The notes under the pieces were generated by a model. The model worked only from the letters and a program-made list of their open reading frames with translations, did not search any database and was not told the origin of the DNA. DNA of 64,000 nt from Manduca sexta. Its lineage: Eukaryota; Arthropoda; Insecta; Lepidoptera; Sphingidae. The stretch's first letter is position 1. Each line of letters begins with the position of its first letter. Shown one piece after another: positions 1 to 11,114 of the stretch. The stretch spans positions 11,106,777 through 11,170,776 of the forward strand of contig NC_051141.1 of the NCBI RefSeq assembly GCF_014839805.1, in the 5' to 3' direction. Both the position numbers and the translations under genes were made by a program.

Positions 1-205
1 AAATACATTATAGATTTTTTTCATCTGTGTTATAAAACAGTTATATACCTGTAAAATAACCAAGAAGCCTTTATCATTTATTTTGCACAGATATCTAAGA
101 ACTATGTAAAGCTTAATTGTGACGTTTCCTACGTGATGCAAGTAATTTTACATCATTTCGAACTCCTCGTGGAGCACATGTAAGTTAAAACATTTGTATA
201 AAAAC

Positions 206-382
206 CTTCGAGGTAGCAGTGAAAAAATGTACGCGTGAGACGGCTTCGTCGGCGGCGCTGTCGGGCGAAGTCTGCGTGCCGGTTTGCGCAAGGCGACTGC
301 CGGTCTTGTTTTCAGCCACATCGATTGTCGTTTCTACTTGGCCTTCTTCAGCTACTTCCTGTGACTCCGGTACAATCTCCGT
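206..382 (-). CDS. hiw: highwire exon, copy A: acidic linker (TEIVPESQEV start)
   Basis: The minus-strand exon begins after the acceptor TAG at 384-383 and reads TEIVPESQEVAEEGQ onward for 59 codons. The donor is either AAG/GTTTTT (end 206) or CGC/GTACAT (end 233). Both keep phase 0, and I prefer 206 because the extra residues VHF resemble the vertebrate family member as I remember it. It is a disordered, acidic linker in MYCBP2-type proteins. The same exon is at 15837-16013. Confidence 0.7.
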
Positions 383-1497
383 CTACCGGACAAACAACAA
401 TGTAAGACGCTTTTTGTACAATAATGTCATATGCACGAGACTATCCTCTCTAACTTAATTCTTAAGACTGATTCGCTGATAACTGTAAGGCAGGAGCAAA
501 AATCCATTATAAAATTACAAAAACACGTAAATGCGTCGATTGGATGTTCACAAAATCTATTGTGAATTCAAATAAATTAAGAATCTAATAACACGCGATT
601 CCGAGCATGGTACAGCACCGTACAAATGCTATCTATAGCAACATATTGTTGCTCTTTATTTATGTATTTATTTATTATTTTAAACTCTAGTTAACTATAG
701 TATAAAATTCACTGGTTTGATAGATCTGCTAATATAACGAAACTCATGCATCTCTGTTAATTTATTAGAAACTAACAGTGGCGAAGGGTGAAAATTTTCA
801 AAAGGTAACCCGAGGAAATATATTTTATTCTACAATTATCATGTAATACGCTGTTCACAATAAATGAAAATCAGTAAAATATCATAATACATAATAATTT
901 CCTTCTAACATAAACATTATGTCTAAACTCTAAATTTAACAATCACATATTTTGAACATAGGTACTTATCTAAAAGAGCCCAACAAAAATTAATAACCCA
1001 CACTATACACAAACACTAATTATACATTCTAAATTATTAAAAAATTTCGCGCCAATGGCCCAAAATTAAGCCGCAAATTCTCGGGTTACCCTGAAGTACA
1101 CATACACGCACGCACACATGTATTTTTACGTCACTTCCAAAAAATTAGACAAAGACACCGCGCTGCGAGTGAAAGAGACAACAATATCGTGAGGAAAGCT
1201 ATCCGCGGCCGGGTTCACTTCGAACACTATAAGGCGCGAGCACTGCGCGCGAGTTACGATTTTACAAATTGATTATAATATGAACTATGTACCGTAATCG
1301 ATGAAGTATTGATTTAATGGAATAAGTATAAGATGACTTGTTTCAATATACTATTATTATTCCAGTTATATAATTATGTCTTTCATTTATTATTTTAATT
1401 AATTTACAAAAGGTAACCCGGTAGGAATCGGCTTGTATGGACGCTTCGCCACTGGAAACTAAATAGATAGGTAGTAACTGGACAAACGTTGTCTCAC

Positions 1498-1597
1498 CTC
1501 GAGTATAGTGTTGACGTCTCTATAATTGTCACTACAACGTTGTTTGCTCGCTGACCACCATTCTTCACTATTGCCGTTGCTGCGTCGTTGTATCCTT
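1498..1597 (-). CDS. hiw: highwire exon, copy A: linker (RIQRRSNGNSEEWW)
   Basis: A 100-bp exon lies between acceptor CAG (1600-1598) and donor GAG/GTGAGA. Joined to the preceding exon (two bases left over, AA) it reads KRIQRRSNGNSEEWWSAS and ends in phase 0, which matches the next exon. No domain is recognisable; this is linker sequence. It is duplicated at 17130-17229. Confidence 0.65.
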
Positions 1598-2047
1598 CTG
1601 AAACAAACGTGGAACGTCTTTTATATGCGTGTTTGTTAATCTTAATACCAAGGATTGTGTACATAATGCAAAATGCCGTAATAGGTAATAGTAACGTCAG
1701 ATTTAAATATACTATTCCAACTTAATTTTCTTTCCGATCCCGAGAATAAACCAATCAATATAATTTTGTAAGGCGGTAAAATAATCAAAACACATCTAAA
1801 ATGTCGGGAATATGTATCATAGTTAAGATTGTATAAAATGTTATTTTATTATCAGCTAAGTCGTTTTTGAATGACCAGAGAAGGGGGAGGAGTGTTTGTG
1901 CTATTGGAAATGTCATTCGCCATACATAATACAACGGGACGCTGACAATTCACGTAGGTTTTCGGTCGGGCTGGCACATACAAGCTGTAGATGTTTATAT
2001 CGTGGGTTGACTACCATAGAAAACTTATTATTCAAAACAAGAATTAC

Positions 2048-2142
2048 TTCGTGGATTGAGAAGAACTCATTTCATTGCTGCCGGTCCTGGCCCGCTTGAT
2101 CGGCACGAAGCCAAACGGGAACGTCGCCTCCGACAGGTCAAT
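2048..2142 (-). CDS. hiw: highwire exon, copy A: linker (IDLSEATFPFGFVPIK)
   Basis: A 95-bp exon runs from acceptor TTGCAG to donor AA/GTAATT and reads IDLSEATFPFGFVPIKRART then a Ser-rich end. It starts in phase 0 and leaves two bases for the next exon. It is duplicated at 17863-17957. It belongs to the low-complexity region between the SH3-like and IVHDAIACAAFLKFHP blocks. Confidence 0.7.
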
Positions 2143-2438
2143 CTGCAAGCCACATCAACATTCATTACACGATTATTGTCCACAAATACTATCTATATAT
2201 AGTTTTAATATTCAAAGAAGTGAAAATGAAATATAAGCAAATATGACGTATCTACATTGCACTTACTAATGTTTCTATTTAAGTCACTTTAAATTGTGTT
2301 CGATAATTTTTACCGAACCAAAATAAAATAATTAACTGAACTTTTTTGTTAGTATAATATTAGATCTTTATACATACACAATCATATTACATAATGCTTT
2401 AAAATATCAGAGTAATGACACTTATAATAAATACGTAC

Positions 2439-2497
2439 TTCTGTGAGACGGTCGCAATTCGGTAAAGCGAATTTGCTGTCATCAGCACAAGTCACTT
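2439..2497 (-). CDS. hiw: highwire exon, copy A: small linker exon (VTCADDSKFALPNCD)
   Basis: A 59-bp exon between TTTCAG and GAA/GTACGT reads EVTCADDSKFALPNCDRLTE after joining to the G left over from the upstream exon. The phases fit on both sides. It is duplicated at 18814-18872. Confidence 0.7.
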
Positions 2498-3271
2498 CTG
2501 AAAACAAACACAATGAAAGAAAATAAGTATATTTTCATTCATCCCAGAAAACCTTTCACGCGAAGCTGCAAAGCAAAAGGCAGTCTTTAAAAAATGCCTT
2601 TTTACGAGTGAAACACTTTGTCGAATTTTAATCTTGAAATCTACTTACTGCACATGTATTTTTTCAAATACGATTTTTATTCCCTTCGATATAAAAAAAA
2701 TAAATAAAAAAAGAAATGAAAATTTACACGGGGTTTTTGTATTAGCAAAACATAATTCTATTAGTCCCATCATAACGTGACGTCTAACCATACCGTAGAG
2801 ATGTAAAAAATACAACTTGATACGTCTATGCGATCTAAGAAAAAGTATTGACAGAAGGACAAACGAACAACAAAGTGATCCTACAAGGGTTCCTTTACAG
2901 GTACAAAGCCCTAAAGTCACAATATTGTTACTAAATACTACTTTTCAATGGATATATTAGTTACTCTGTCTAAAAAAAGTTTCTGTGACGGTAATTCGGA
3001 AACCATTTTTTTTTATTACACTCTTTAATATTTTTAACAATTAATATTTTTGAGGTTTCTTAATTTAGTTTGTGACGTTGCTTACCATGCATCTGATATC
3101 AGTGGCCAACATATATCGTGAATTCACACTGACTGGTAAAAATGGCATGCCGTTTATCTAGTTTTAGTTGTGTAATTTTTTGTCATATTCTATGACGTAA
3201 AATAGTGCAGTAAAAATATTAAAAAGTACACGCATAAGAGCTATTATATGATAATGTAATTTGGCTCGTAC

Positions 3272-3368
3272 CTTCTGTTACAGATGGAATGTCATCGCTG
3301 GAAGGAACCCACGAGGCGATATCGCCGGTTAGATCACCAAAACCACTCCACATACCGGCGCATTCGTC
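3272..3368 (-). CDS. hiw: highwire exon, copy A, splice acceptor apparently lost
   Basis: The reading DECAGMWSGFGDLTGDIASW continues to the donor GAAG/GTACGA, 97 bp. In copy B the acceptor is TTTTAG directly before GAC; here the corresponding bases read TTTTTGG, so no AG precedes the exon. Either this allele mis-splices the exon or the base calls are wrong. The preceding exon ends in phase 0, which fits the copy B boundary. Confidence 0.6.
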
Positions 3369-3448
3369 CCAAAAACACGAACAAAGTTTCCATAATGATA
3401 TAGTATCCCACATTTTCTGTTTGCAAGGATAAGCAGAGGTGTTGTCAC

Positions 3449-3725
3449 ATACTCATTCCGCCAGCTATGTAAGGTGCCATGTAATGGAGGGCGAGCATAT
3501 TAATACATATATTAAATCAGTGACATGTAATTGGTGCAATCATGAAAACCGATACAGCATACACCAACTTAATACCCGTATTGGAGAATCCAAAGTTTCC
3601 ATACTGCATATCACATTCTTCACGATGTTGCCTTTGTAATATTAGCTTTCGCATAACTTCAGATCTAAGGGTATGTAAGTTAAACAAGTTGTAGGGTTTC
3701 AACTCCATCTATGCAATATTAAAAT
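3449..3725. repeat. About 277 bp present in copy A, absent from copy B
   Basis: Copy A has this stretch between GTTGTCACATA and GGTTTGTCTAG; copy B joins the two flanks directly at about 19823. The left part, with GCAGAGGTG and ATGGAGGGCGAGC, looks like a diverged copy of the tRNA-derived SINE seen at 48177 and 61455. Because the SINE similarity starts left of the breakpoint, this is more likely a deletion in copy B than an insertion in copy A. Confidence 0.6.
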
Positions 3726-4051
3726 ATGTGGTTTGTCTAGTGCATGTAATATACATATTTTGCACTGGTTAACTCACGTATTGAATTTTCTTTAAAGCTC
3801 GCCAACGGTCTCACAATATATTTTAGGGTATTTTTGCAGCGGTATTTACATACAATCATGTAAAATAATCTTTCATTTGTTCTTGGTAGGCAAAAGCTTA
3901 AAAACAACGATTATGTCGGGTCATACAGGTAACAAAGTACGTAGTAAGTAGTGTAGTGTGGTAGTTAACTATTGACCAAAATATCGTACACATCTATCTA
4001 CAGTCGAACTTGTCGTACTTGTTGTAAGCTTTTAAGTATATGACAGAGTAC

Positions 4052-4198
4052 CTGAGGGCTGGTGGGCTCGAGAGGTAATAGCAGCGCCTTGTCGAGGTGT
4101 CGGTGGTACTGTAGGCACCACGCCACGGCGCAGTCGTCCGCGAACGCGCGCGTCGCATCCGGCCCCAGACGGACCCATGTGCCGTCCTTGTTAACCAC
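4052..4198 (-). CDS. hiw: highwire exon, copy A: SH3-like segment, second half
   Basis: A 49-codon exon opens after TTGAAG and closes at CAG/GTACTC. It reads VVNKDGTWVRLGPDATRAFA and continues with AVAWCLQYHRHLDKALLLPL. The order 'DGxWxRL ... AWCL..H..ALLLPL' follows the MYCBP2 segment just after the filamin repeat. Both ends are phase 0. It is duplicated at 20148-20294. Confidence 0.85.
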
Positions 4199-4861
4199 CT
4201 TCAAGCACATTAAGTATTTTTTAACACGTGAATTTTCGTTATTTCTTTGAAAAAATGTATGACTTTATTTATCGACTAAAATCATTTATAGCTATTCATT
4301 ACACCGAATAAATGTTGTGTGTAACAATAGATAAAAAAAAACCTAATTTAAGCTGAAATGCTTATTGCCCACGTTATCGTACTACTAACGAACTAATTAA
4401 ATTCAATTACAACTCGGAAGAATGTTCACGATTGTTACGTCACTAATTGAATTAGTAGAGTATATTGAAAAATCTGGTAAATGAACACAGCACGAGTGCA
4501 AAAGTTACCAGACGTGCAGAAATAACCGTTCCTGTGTCGTTACATAGTAGTTGAAGATAACCGGCTCGTACTCTAGTAGGATTTCCATATTTAGCTTGCA
4601 AAAGTAGCGCAAAGCGATGTCGATGCTGACACCTGCATTTGTACGTTTACCCTTATTTGATTTTAAAAAATATTCATAATTAGATTTGTCGCTGAAAATA
4701 ATTATTATACCTTATGCAAAGGTATTTCGCCATTTGGGACAGATGTGGTTTAAATGAGGTCCTGAGTATAATAATATAAATTTCATACATCGTAAAGATT
4801 ATTCGAGACAATACCTACTTAGTTTGGAATTAAGACGTGACAAGTTTCATTAATGATGTAC

Positions 4862-5073
4862 CTCTTCAACGAATTCAATAGTCTCTCCGGGCGGCACTCG
4901 GCCAATCTCCTCCGCTTGCAAGCTCGGGCTGGCCCTCACTCGCAGCCCCGCACTGAACAGCGTGATGGAGCGACGCAGCTTGACGGAGCAGACGACGGCG
5001 CCGCTCCGCAAGCTTGCAAGCTACGTTCCGCTTGCCCTTCGGTTACCACTTCTGCCACTTCTATTGTCAACTC
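4862..5073 (-). pseudogene. hiw: highwire exon, copy A: SH3-like segment, first half, frameshifted
   Basis: This is the same exon as 20959-21171 but one base shorter. Near 4981 copy A reads GCAGCTTGACGG where copy B reads GCAGCTTGGACGG, so the frame breaks between the acidic start (ELTIEVAEVV) and LFSAGLRVRASPSLQAEEIG. A missing G in a GG pair is the kind of error left by long-read assembly, but a real allelic lesion cannot be excluded. Confidence 0.8.
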
Positions 5074-5439
5074 CTGGGAAATTAAGGATATTATTCATTT
5101 TCTATTTCATAGACAATTGAGACCACAATATCCTCGAAGTAGTATCAATAGCTCATCCCGATACCTACATAAACACAAGCGTTTTAAAATTTTATGATCA
5201 AAATTGAATATTTAAATGGTTTCGCTAAATATTAAAGTGCCCGCAAACGATATGCTATAAATCATTAAATAGATTTATTACTGTGCACCTCAGGGTAGGT
5301 AATAAAGGTAAACAATTATAACAGAAACACAATAATTATGTCATATCTTCAGGCATTGTATTTAAACTAAACTCTTAACAACACATTTGCATCCGACACG
5401 GAATGACAAAGATTATGCGTTTCTGACCAATGCGTTCTG

Positions 5440-5866
5440 ACCACCATGATATATGTTGCCGAGACCTGGACGTTCACATGCGATGTTTTGCACAAAATGG
5501 GTGTCACAAAAAGGGCTATAGAATGATCTATGCTTGGCATTAAATTAAAAGATCAAATCCCTAACAATGAAATCCGACGACGAACAAAAGTTCGAGATAT
5601 ACGATTACGATTCGCTATGGAACTCAAATGGCGTTGGGCAGAACATGTAGCTAGACGACGCGATGACAGGAAGAGTAAGAATTGAGTGGTGGCTAAGACA
5701 AGGCAAGCATAGCGTAGGCCGTTCAGCGGCAAGATGGGTGGACGACACTGTAAGGATCGTGGGTGGAACCTAGATGCGATGGGCTCGAGACCGAAAAAGA
5801 TTGCATGATATAAGAGTCCTATACCTAGCAATGGGAGTCTACAGGTTGTGGATTACTATTTAGTAT
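5440..5866 (+). mobile_element. RTE-type LINE fragment (reverse transcriptase tail), copy A
   Basis: The plus strand reads YVAETWTFTCDVL, EIRRRTKVRDIRLRFAMELKW and RWAEHVARR, the C-terminal tail typical of RTE-clade polyproteins, here interrupted by stops and a small deletion near 5680. The longer, less damaged counterpart is 21539-21962. It lies in the intron between the filamin and SH3-like exons. Confidence 0.7.
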
Positions 5867-5944
5867 AATCTATTTCACCAGCAAATTTTAAACAACTCCT
5901 AAACAATTGCTGTGTGTTTGAAATCATAAATAATAAGTGAGTAC

Positions 5945-6163
5945 CTGTGGCACGGGCAAGTCGTCCAGCATGCACCTGAAGATGTAGACGCCAGGCGCGC
6001 GCGGCGTCCACGCGGCGGCGTACGAGCCGTCTGGCTGCACGCGCACCGTCAGCCGCTCCACCGGCACGCACCCGTTGATCACGAACGCAGACGTGCTCGG
6101 ACATGACTCGCCCCATCTGCCGCTCGCTAGACGCAATTCCTCAAACGAGAAGTTCTGGTATGC
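5945..6163 (-). CDS. hiw: highwire exon, copy A: filamin-type Ig repeat
   Basis: A 73-codon exon between GTCAG and CAG/GTACTC starts AYQNFSFEELRLASGRWGES and ends RCMLDDLPVPQ. The core VRVQPDGSYAAAWTPRAPGV is the signature of a filamin/ABP280 repeat (PDGxYxAxWTPxxxG). It is identical in layout to 22044-22262. Confidence 0.9.
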
Positions 6164-7425
6164 CTGACGATGGTATAGCTTGTGATTAGAAACAGTTTGT
6201 CTTATTTACCTTAAAGGAGCATGCTCATCCGAGTATGGAAGTCCATCCCGAATAATAACATTTTTAATAATACTGAAAATTACTTGATTGTAAGTAACGC
6301 AAATAATATGAGTCCAACGTCCCAACCCTAACCTATTCTATACTTGAGTTTTTTTAATCCGGCGGAATAATTTAATAACTGTAAATACGACAATATTGCC
6401 AGTTGAACCTTAGTGCTGAGCCTATCGATAAAAAGGAAAGGTTTTAGTATATTTTGTGCGGACTTCAAAATATTTTATTATTGTCAAGTACACGGTCCTG
6501 TGTTATATAAACGTTTCCAAAACTCTTATAAGTTTCTATGCATTATTAAGTTCAAACCTACAATAATATCATTCTTCATTCCTTGGAATCAAATCGATCA
6601 GATCATTTTCACGAATGCAAATGCGCGATATTATTAACCGATAATAATAATGCGTGGCGCCAAGTTTGGGGTGACATTAATAGATTAACGTATATTGAAT
6701 ATTTATATATTTACAATGAACCTGTAAATTTCCAAACGTACCATTAAAAATGTCGATGATTAAAATTCTTGTAGATACCTCTGGCAACACTTCAGTTATT
6801 AAATTTCTACGCCGATTTAAGAGTCGACTATAATATCAGCTAGTCTCTTGCAGAACGAATCATAATCAGAAAATATTTTACAACCATTTTTGCATCAGTA
6901 TATATATACACCTTCTGGCTAATTACTTATACTCATTATTCATTTTCAGTTTATTTTTCTGTCAAAATGAGTTCAATACGTAGAAATTAATATTTCCTTG
7001 TTTAGTTTATGCTCCGACTGTTCCGACGTCGCTTTATATTATATTATTAAGTATTTAATAAAAGGTGGAATGTATCAAAAAAAATTGAGGCACCAATAGA
7101 TATTAAAAACAGTACAACAAAGGAATTCTTGCATGCTTCCTCTTGTATTTTCCGCGCAACTTGAGAACTGCATTACACTATTAAAAATTCTTGGAATACC
7201 TTTCGTACATGTAAACAACATTGGCGAAGATTCTTTATAACCCGATACCCGTCGGTATCCATGTCATGTTGTATGTAGAATATAATTTATCATTGGAATG
7301 ATTTGCAGACCGCATTTGTGCATATTAGTACAAACCTATATGTTGTGTCGGCTTCCCTGTCGGAAGACTTCATCCTTCGCCAGTGCTAAACAATTTAATG
7401 GCTTAAAAAGTACAGTAAAAGCTAC

Positions 7426-7569
7426 CTTCATCATCGATATCGCTTGGAAGCTCATGGTTTCCTTGAGGGTTGGCTGGTAGGGCGCGTCGGGGATGGGCTC
7501 GTGTTCATACGCCGCTAGCGTCGCGCGGCTTGGCCGCGGTGCACTCTCCTCTAATCTTTGTACGACCAC
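7426..7569 (-). CDS. hiw: highwire exon, copy A: entry to filamin repeat
   Basis: A 48-codon exon between CCGCCAG and AAG/GTAGCT reads VVVQRLEESAPRPSRATL and ends LKETMSFQAISMMK, matching the '(Y)xPTLK...AI.MMK' strand before the filamin repeat in MYCBP2. It is phase 0 on both sides. It is duplicated at 23525-23668. Confidence 0.85.
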
Positions 7570-8784
7570 CTGGCGGACAAATAACATGACAATTTGTTGT
7601 ACTAACAAAAATGTTTAAATACTAATACGTATACTTATTATCGTAATATCGAACAATTGAAGAAGGGTTAAAACAACATAAAACATATTTTAATAAAATT
7701 TTGAATTCGAGTAATGTTCCATTATTGACTAGTCACTATCATGTCAGAACGTTTGTTTGTTTAATATAGTAGCTCGACGTCACATCCTAAGATACACACA
7801 TCGTCGTTGCAACTCGGTCAGTCTGATTTCCGCTACACATCGCTTTACACGTCACCTGATCTTAAGCTTCATGCAATATTAGAATTTTGTCTCAAAGAAA
7901 TTTGATGTCTCTTTCCACTACTGAATTTTCGAAAATTTTATAATGGTAGGTATTCGATATTTTATTATCGATATTATGTCACCGTTTTAGGGCCATTTAG
8001 TTTACACTTAATGAAACTTTCCAATGTCACAACGTTACAACCAACTTATTAACTTGAAATTCGATAGAAACTGTTCAAAGGTTTATCAATATAAACAGTT
8101 ACAGTGACATCTACTAAGAAAGAAAAACATTAATTAAACAACTGATACATAATGAACAAGTTAACTCATTTATCTACGCAATAAATATATTCAAACATCC
8201 TATTTTTTTACTCAATAATGCTCTAATGAAAGCAAATGGTTAGGTATCTACTTGATGTTGAGAAAGTCTTATTTCATTATGGTCAGTGTGAACAATGTAA
8301 ATCGTCCATGTATTATTGTAATATGGTACATGTTACAAAATGTAGAGCATACAGCGAGTGGTGACAGCCGACCGGTACCAAAATCCGCTGAGCTATTTCG
8401 CTTACACGTCCAGTTTATGAAAACATTACAAACCTGATTGGGTTTCACAACCCACTCGTGATATTTACACAGCACGGGGCTTTATATATTATTAGAATAG
8501 ATTTAAAATGTTTCGTGTTTTAAATCCTTAACTTGTAACACATAATCTTTTCATTGTAATTAGTTACAGATGATGACAGATAGTTGTAAATATTTAACAC
8601 AACTAACCGCAAAACATGACTTATTCAATTTGTATAAAGAAATCAAAATCAAGACTGGAAAAAACACTTTTCACGACACAAGACGGTGGAGGTTAAAACA
8701 TGCCTTGCCTTGTTAAAAATCACGATGTGGAAGGTTGGGGATAGGCAACGTAGAAGTGTTCAAACTCTTTGAGAAGAACACTAA

Positions 8785-8865
8785 GGGCAAATTTGGAGTA
8801 TAATATACTAATATTATAGTAGTAGCATAATATACTATATAATATAATATACTCCAAATTTGCCC
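8785..8865. mobile_element. 81-bp palindromic MITE-like element, copy A
   Basis: The sequence starts GGGCAAATTTGGAGTATA and ends with its inverted complement TATACTCCAAATTTGCCC, with an AT-only core, so the whole element folds into one hairpin. The same element is at 24883-24963. No clear target duplication is visible. Confidence 0.7.
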
Positions 8866-9724
8866 AATCTACTACTTGTTTAGCAATACCTCCTGATATT
8901 CATTAGTACGTCATGTTACCCTCGAGTGCACAGACGCAAAGTAAAAATAATTATTATGCTTGCTCATCAACTATGTGTAAAGTTTCAACTTTCAACAATA
9001 AGCTTTTAATATCATGAACAGCTGACGCTATGACATAAATCTAATCGGTAAAAGTTTTATAAACGGTACACAGTGAACATCGTACATGAAATTGCATTTA
9101 TTTCAACTATGACGTATAAATTCACTCTACCAGAAAGAAATACTCAGAAATGATATCAAACAGCTTCACTAATCCAATCCGCGATGTTATGAAGATAACA
9201 AAAACTATACAATAAACTGACGAGAACATTATTTTGGAGGAATTGATATAATTAGAGGATACTTTTCGATGTGGACTTAGTAATCTTCACTTAGTACGGA
9301 TTTACAAAGTGTACCTACGACTGAATTGAAACCAAAGCTTTGGTATATTCCCTGCTATTCACCAAATGCCGAAACAGTCTCAATTGAATAGCGAACACAA
9401 GCCGGCGGTCAGTCCAACGCCCACCCGCCCCAGCCACAGTTAGAGACATTTATTAGGCTTTGATTAGTATGACGGCACCACGCCCAACGTCGGGGTTTCA
9501 ATATGGCAACAGCGATGGACAATCATTGGACCTCAGACGGATTTCGATTACGATTAGTATCGATATTCCACCACCAGATTGTAATTGAAGAATGAATATA
9601 TATCTAAGTTCTTAGCAGTTCAACTTTATTAACATTATGCCAAAACGTATCATACACGAATAAAGAATATTTTCGCAAACTATTCCGGTTTAAATTTTGC
9701 GATTTTTTGGTCACTTTGTAGATT

Positions 9725-9950
9725 AGTGCTAATATGCAGTGTATATGAGTGTATTTCTGTCTGAAAGTGTGATGTTGTCGCCCGTACGAATTCTCTTAGA
9801 GTAGTATTATTGGCATTAAATATTGCCACGTCTACTTTATATTTGAGTATTGTACATTATTTCGGGTAATAAAAGTCAATACTTTATGAAAACGTACACA
9901 AAAATACTTTATTTAGTATGATTTGATTCCCTAGGATTTAATTTTCATTT
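9725..9950. repeat. Dispersed repeat fragment shared with 25826 and 58170
   Basis: The stretch with GAGTGTATTTCTGTCTGAAAG recurs at about 58188 with one change, and TATTTCGGGTAAT further on matches, in inverted orientation, the right part of the hAT-like element at 27540-28050. It is therefore probably a decayed dispersed element. There is no coding capacity. Confidence 0.4.
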
Positions 9951-10281
9951 AACATACTGAAAAATATTGGCCGTAAGAAATTTTGCATAAAAAAGCAACA
10001 AATTATAATACAAAATAGCAGCAAGTATTTAATAAAATTTTAAATGTCGTTAGCGGCTACGTCAGTAGTTATAAATTATTTTCTATAATCAATAGTAAAT
10101 AGCGAGACGACAGAAACCAAGCGCCATGGAATCTGGCAAAAAAATAATTTCTATCTTCTTATTAACTAAATATATTATATTGTAAATATGATTATGATGT
10201 TAATTAATGATAATTGTATGTAATTTTTGTCCTTTACCTAATGTCACTTAAATGGAAAAACAGAATAACATATTCTTTTTA

Positions 10282-10781
10282 NNNNNNNNNNNNNNNNNNN
10301 NNNNNNNNNNNNNNNNNNNNNNNNNNNNNNNNNNNNNNNNNNNNNNNNNNNNNNNNNNNNNNNNNNNNNNNNNNNNNNNNNNNNNNNNNNNNNNNNNNNN
10401 NNNNNNNNNNNNNNNNNNNNNNNNNNNNNNNNNNNNNNNNNNNNNNNNNNNNNNNNNNNNNNNNNNNNNNNNNNNNNNNNNNNNNNNNNNNNNNNNNNNN
10501 NNNNNNNNNNNNNNNNNNNNNNNNNNNNNNNNNNNNNNNNNNNNNNNNNNNNNNNNNNNNNNNNNNNNNNNNNNNNNNNNNNNNNNNNNNNNNNNNNNNN
10601 NNNNNNNNNNNNNNNNNNNNNNNNNNNNNNNNNNNNNNNNNNNNNNNNNNNNNNNNNNNNNNNNNNNNNNNNNNNNNNNNNNNNNNNNNNNNNNNNNNNN
10701 NNNNNNNNNNNNNNNNNNNNNNNNNNNNNNNNNNNNNNNNNNNNNNNNNNNNNNNNNNNNNNNNNNNNNNNNNNNNNNNNN
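10282..10781. other. Assembly gap, 500 N
   Basis: Exactly 500 N, the same length as the two other gaps, so the size is a placeholder. It separates copy A from the contig that starts with the Cys/His exon of highwire. Confidence 1.
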
Positions 10782-10929
10782 TTGACAGTGAAAGTTATTG
10801 ATTGTGGGTGGGTGTGGTGCTTCCCATTAAGTCAATTTGTAGATCAAACAAAGTATTTCTCATAAAGTTCATCGCCGTCTGCCTTACAGTGTGTATAATG
10901 TATATATATGTATATTGAGTAAATACTAC

Positions 10930-11114
10930 TGCCTTGTGCAAGTTGTCCGCAGGCGGTGGCGGGCGTGTCGACGGGCGCGGGCGTGTCTGCGCGGCGGTAG
11001 ACGCCGGCGCGGTCGTACCCGCGCGTGGTGGGCCCGCGGCACCCGGCGTGCGAGTGTCGCATGTGCGCCGCCAGTGGGGCGACACGCTGCTGCCGGCGCA
11101 CAGCTCGCAACGCA
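10930..11114 (-). CDS. hiw: highwire exon: Cys/His block (CELC...HMRHSHAGC)
   Basis: It opens after TTTTTGTCCAG; with the G carried from the previous exon it reads VRCELCAGS, and one frame over it continues VAPLAAHMRHSHAGCRGPTT and GYDRAGVYRRADTP, then ACGQLAQG. MYCBP2 has the same CELC - HM - HPGC order, a probable zinc-binding module. The two halves are in different frames: one base appears to be missing near 11080 (AGCAGCGTGTCGCC). The donor is uncertain; GCA/GTAGTA gives 10930. This is the last exon before the gap. Confidence 0.75.

Larger units (their letters stand above)
1..10281. repeat. Copy A of a 10.3 kb near-identical duplicated segment
   Basis: Position 1 matches 15632 and position 10281 matches 26387, with collinear matches in the same orientation throughout. 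Only scattered substitutions, small indels and three large indels separate the copies. Copy A holds nine highwire exons on the minus strand and ends exactly at a 500-N gap. Its left end lies outside the window. The point where copy A stops matches the place in copy B just before an ACTAG dispersed repeat (26408), a typical spot for a contig to end. By protein order copy A is out of place, so it is most likely the other allele of the same locus. Confidence 0.95.

Noticed and set aside
219..458. Plus-strand open frame over the duplicated acidic exon
   Set aside because: It is antisense to the highwire exon 206-382, whose minus-strand reading has splice sites and consistent phase in both copies.
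8446..8490. Minus-strand stretch reading LCKYHEWVVKPNQ before a GTTTGT (also in copy B near 24545)
   Set aside because: It would fall between exons 32925-33153 and 23525-23668, which already join in frame; the acceptor AAAG lacks a pyrimidine tract and the donor is weak.
10214..10801. Long open frames spanning runs of N
   Set aside because: They exist only because N codons contain no stops; the same applies at 35023-35619 and 58629-59297.
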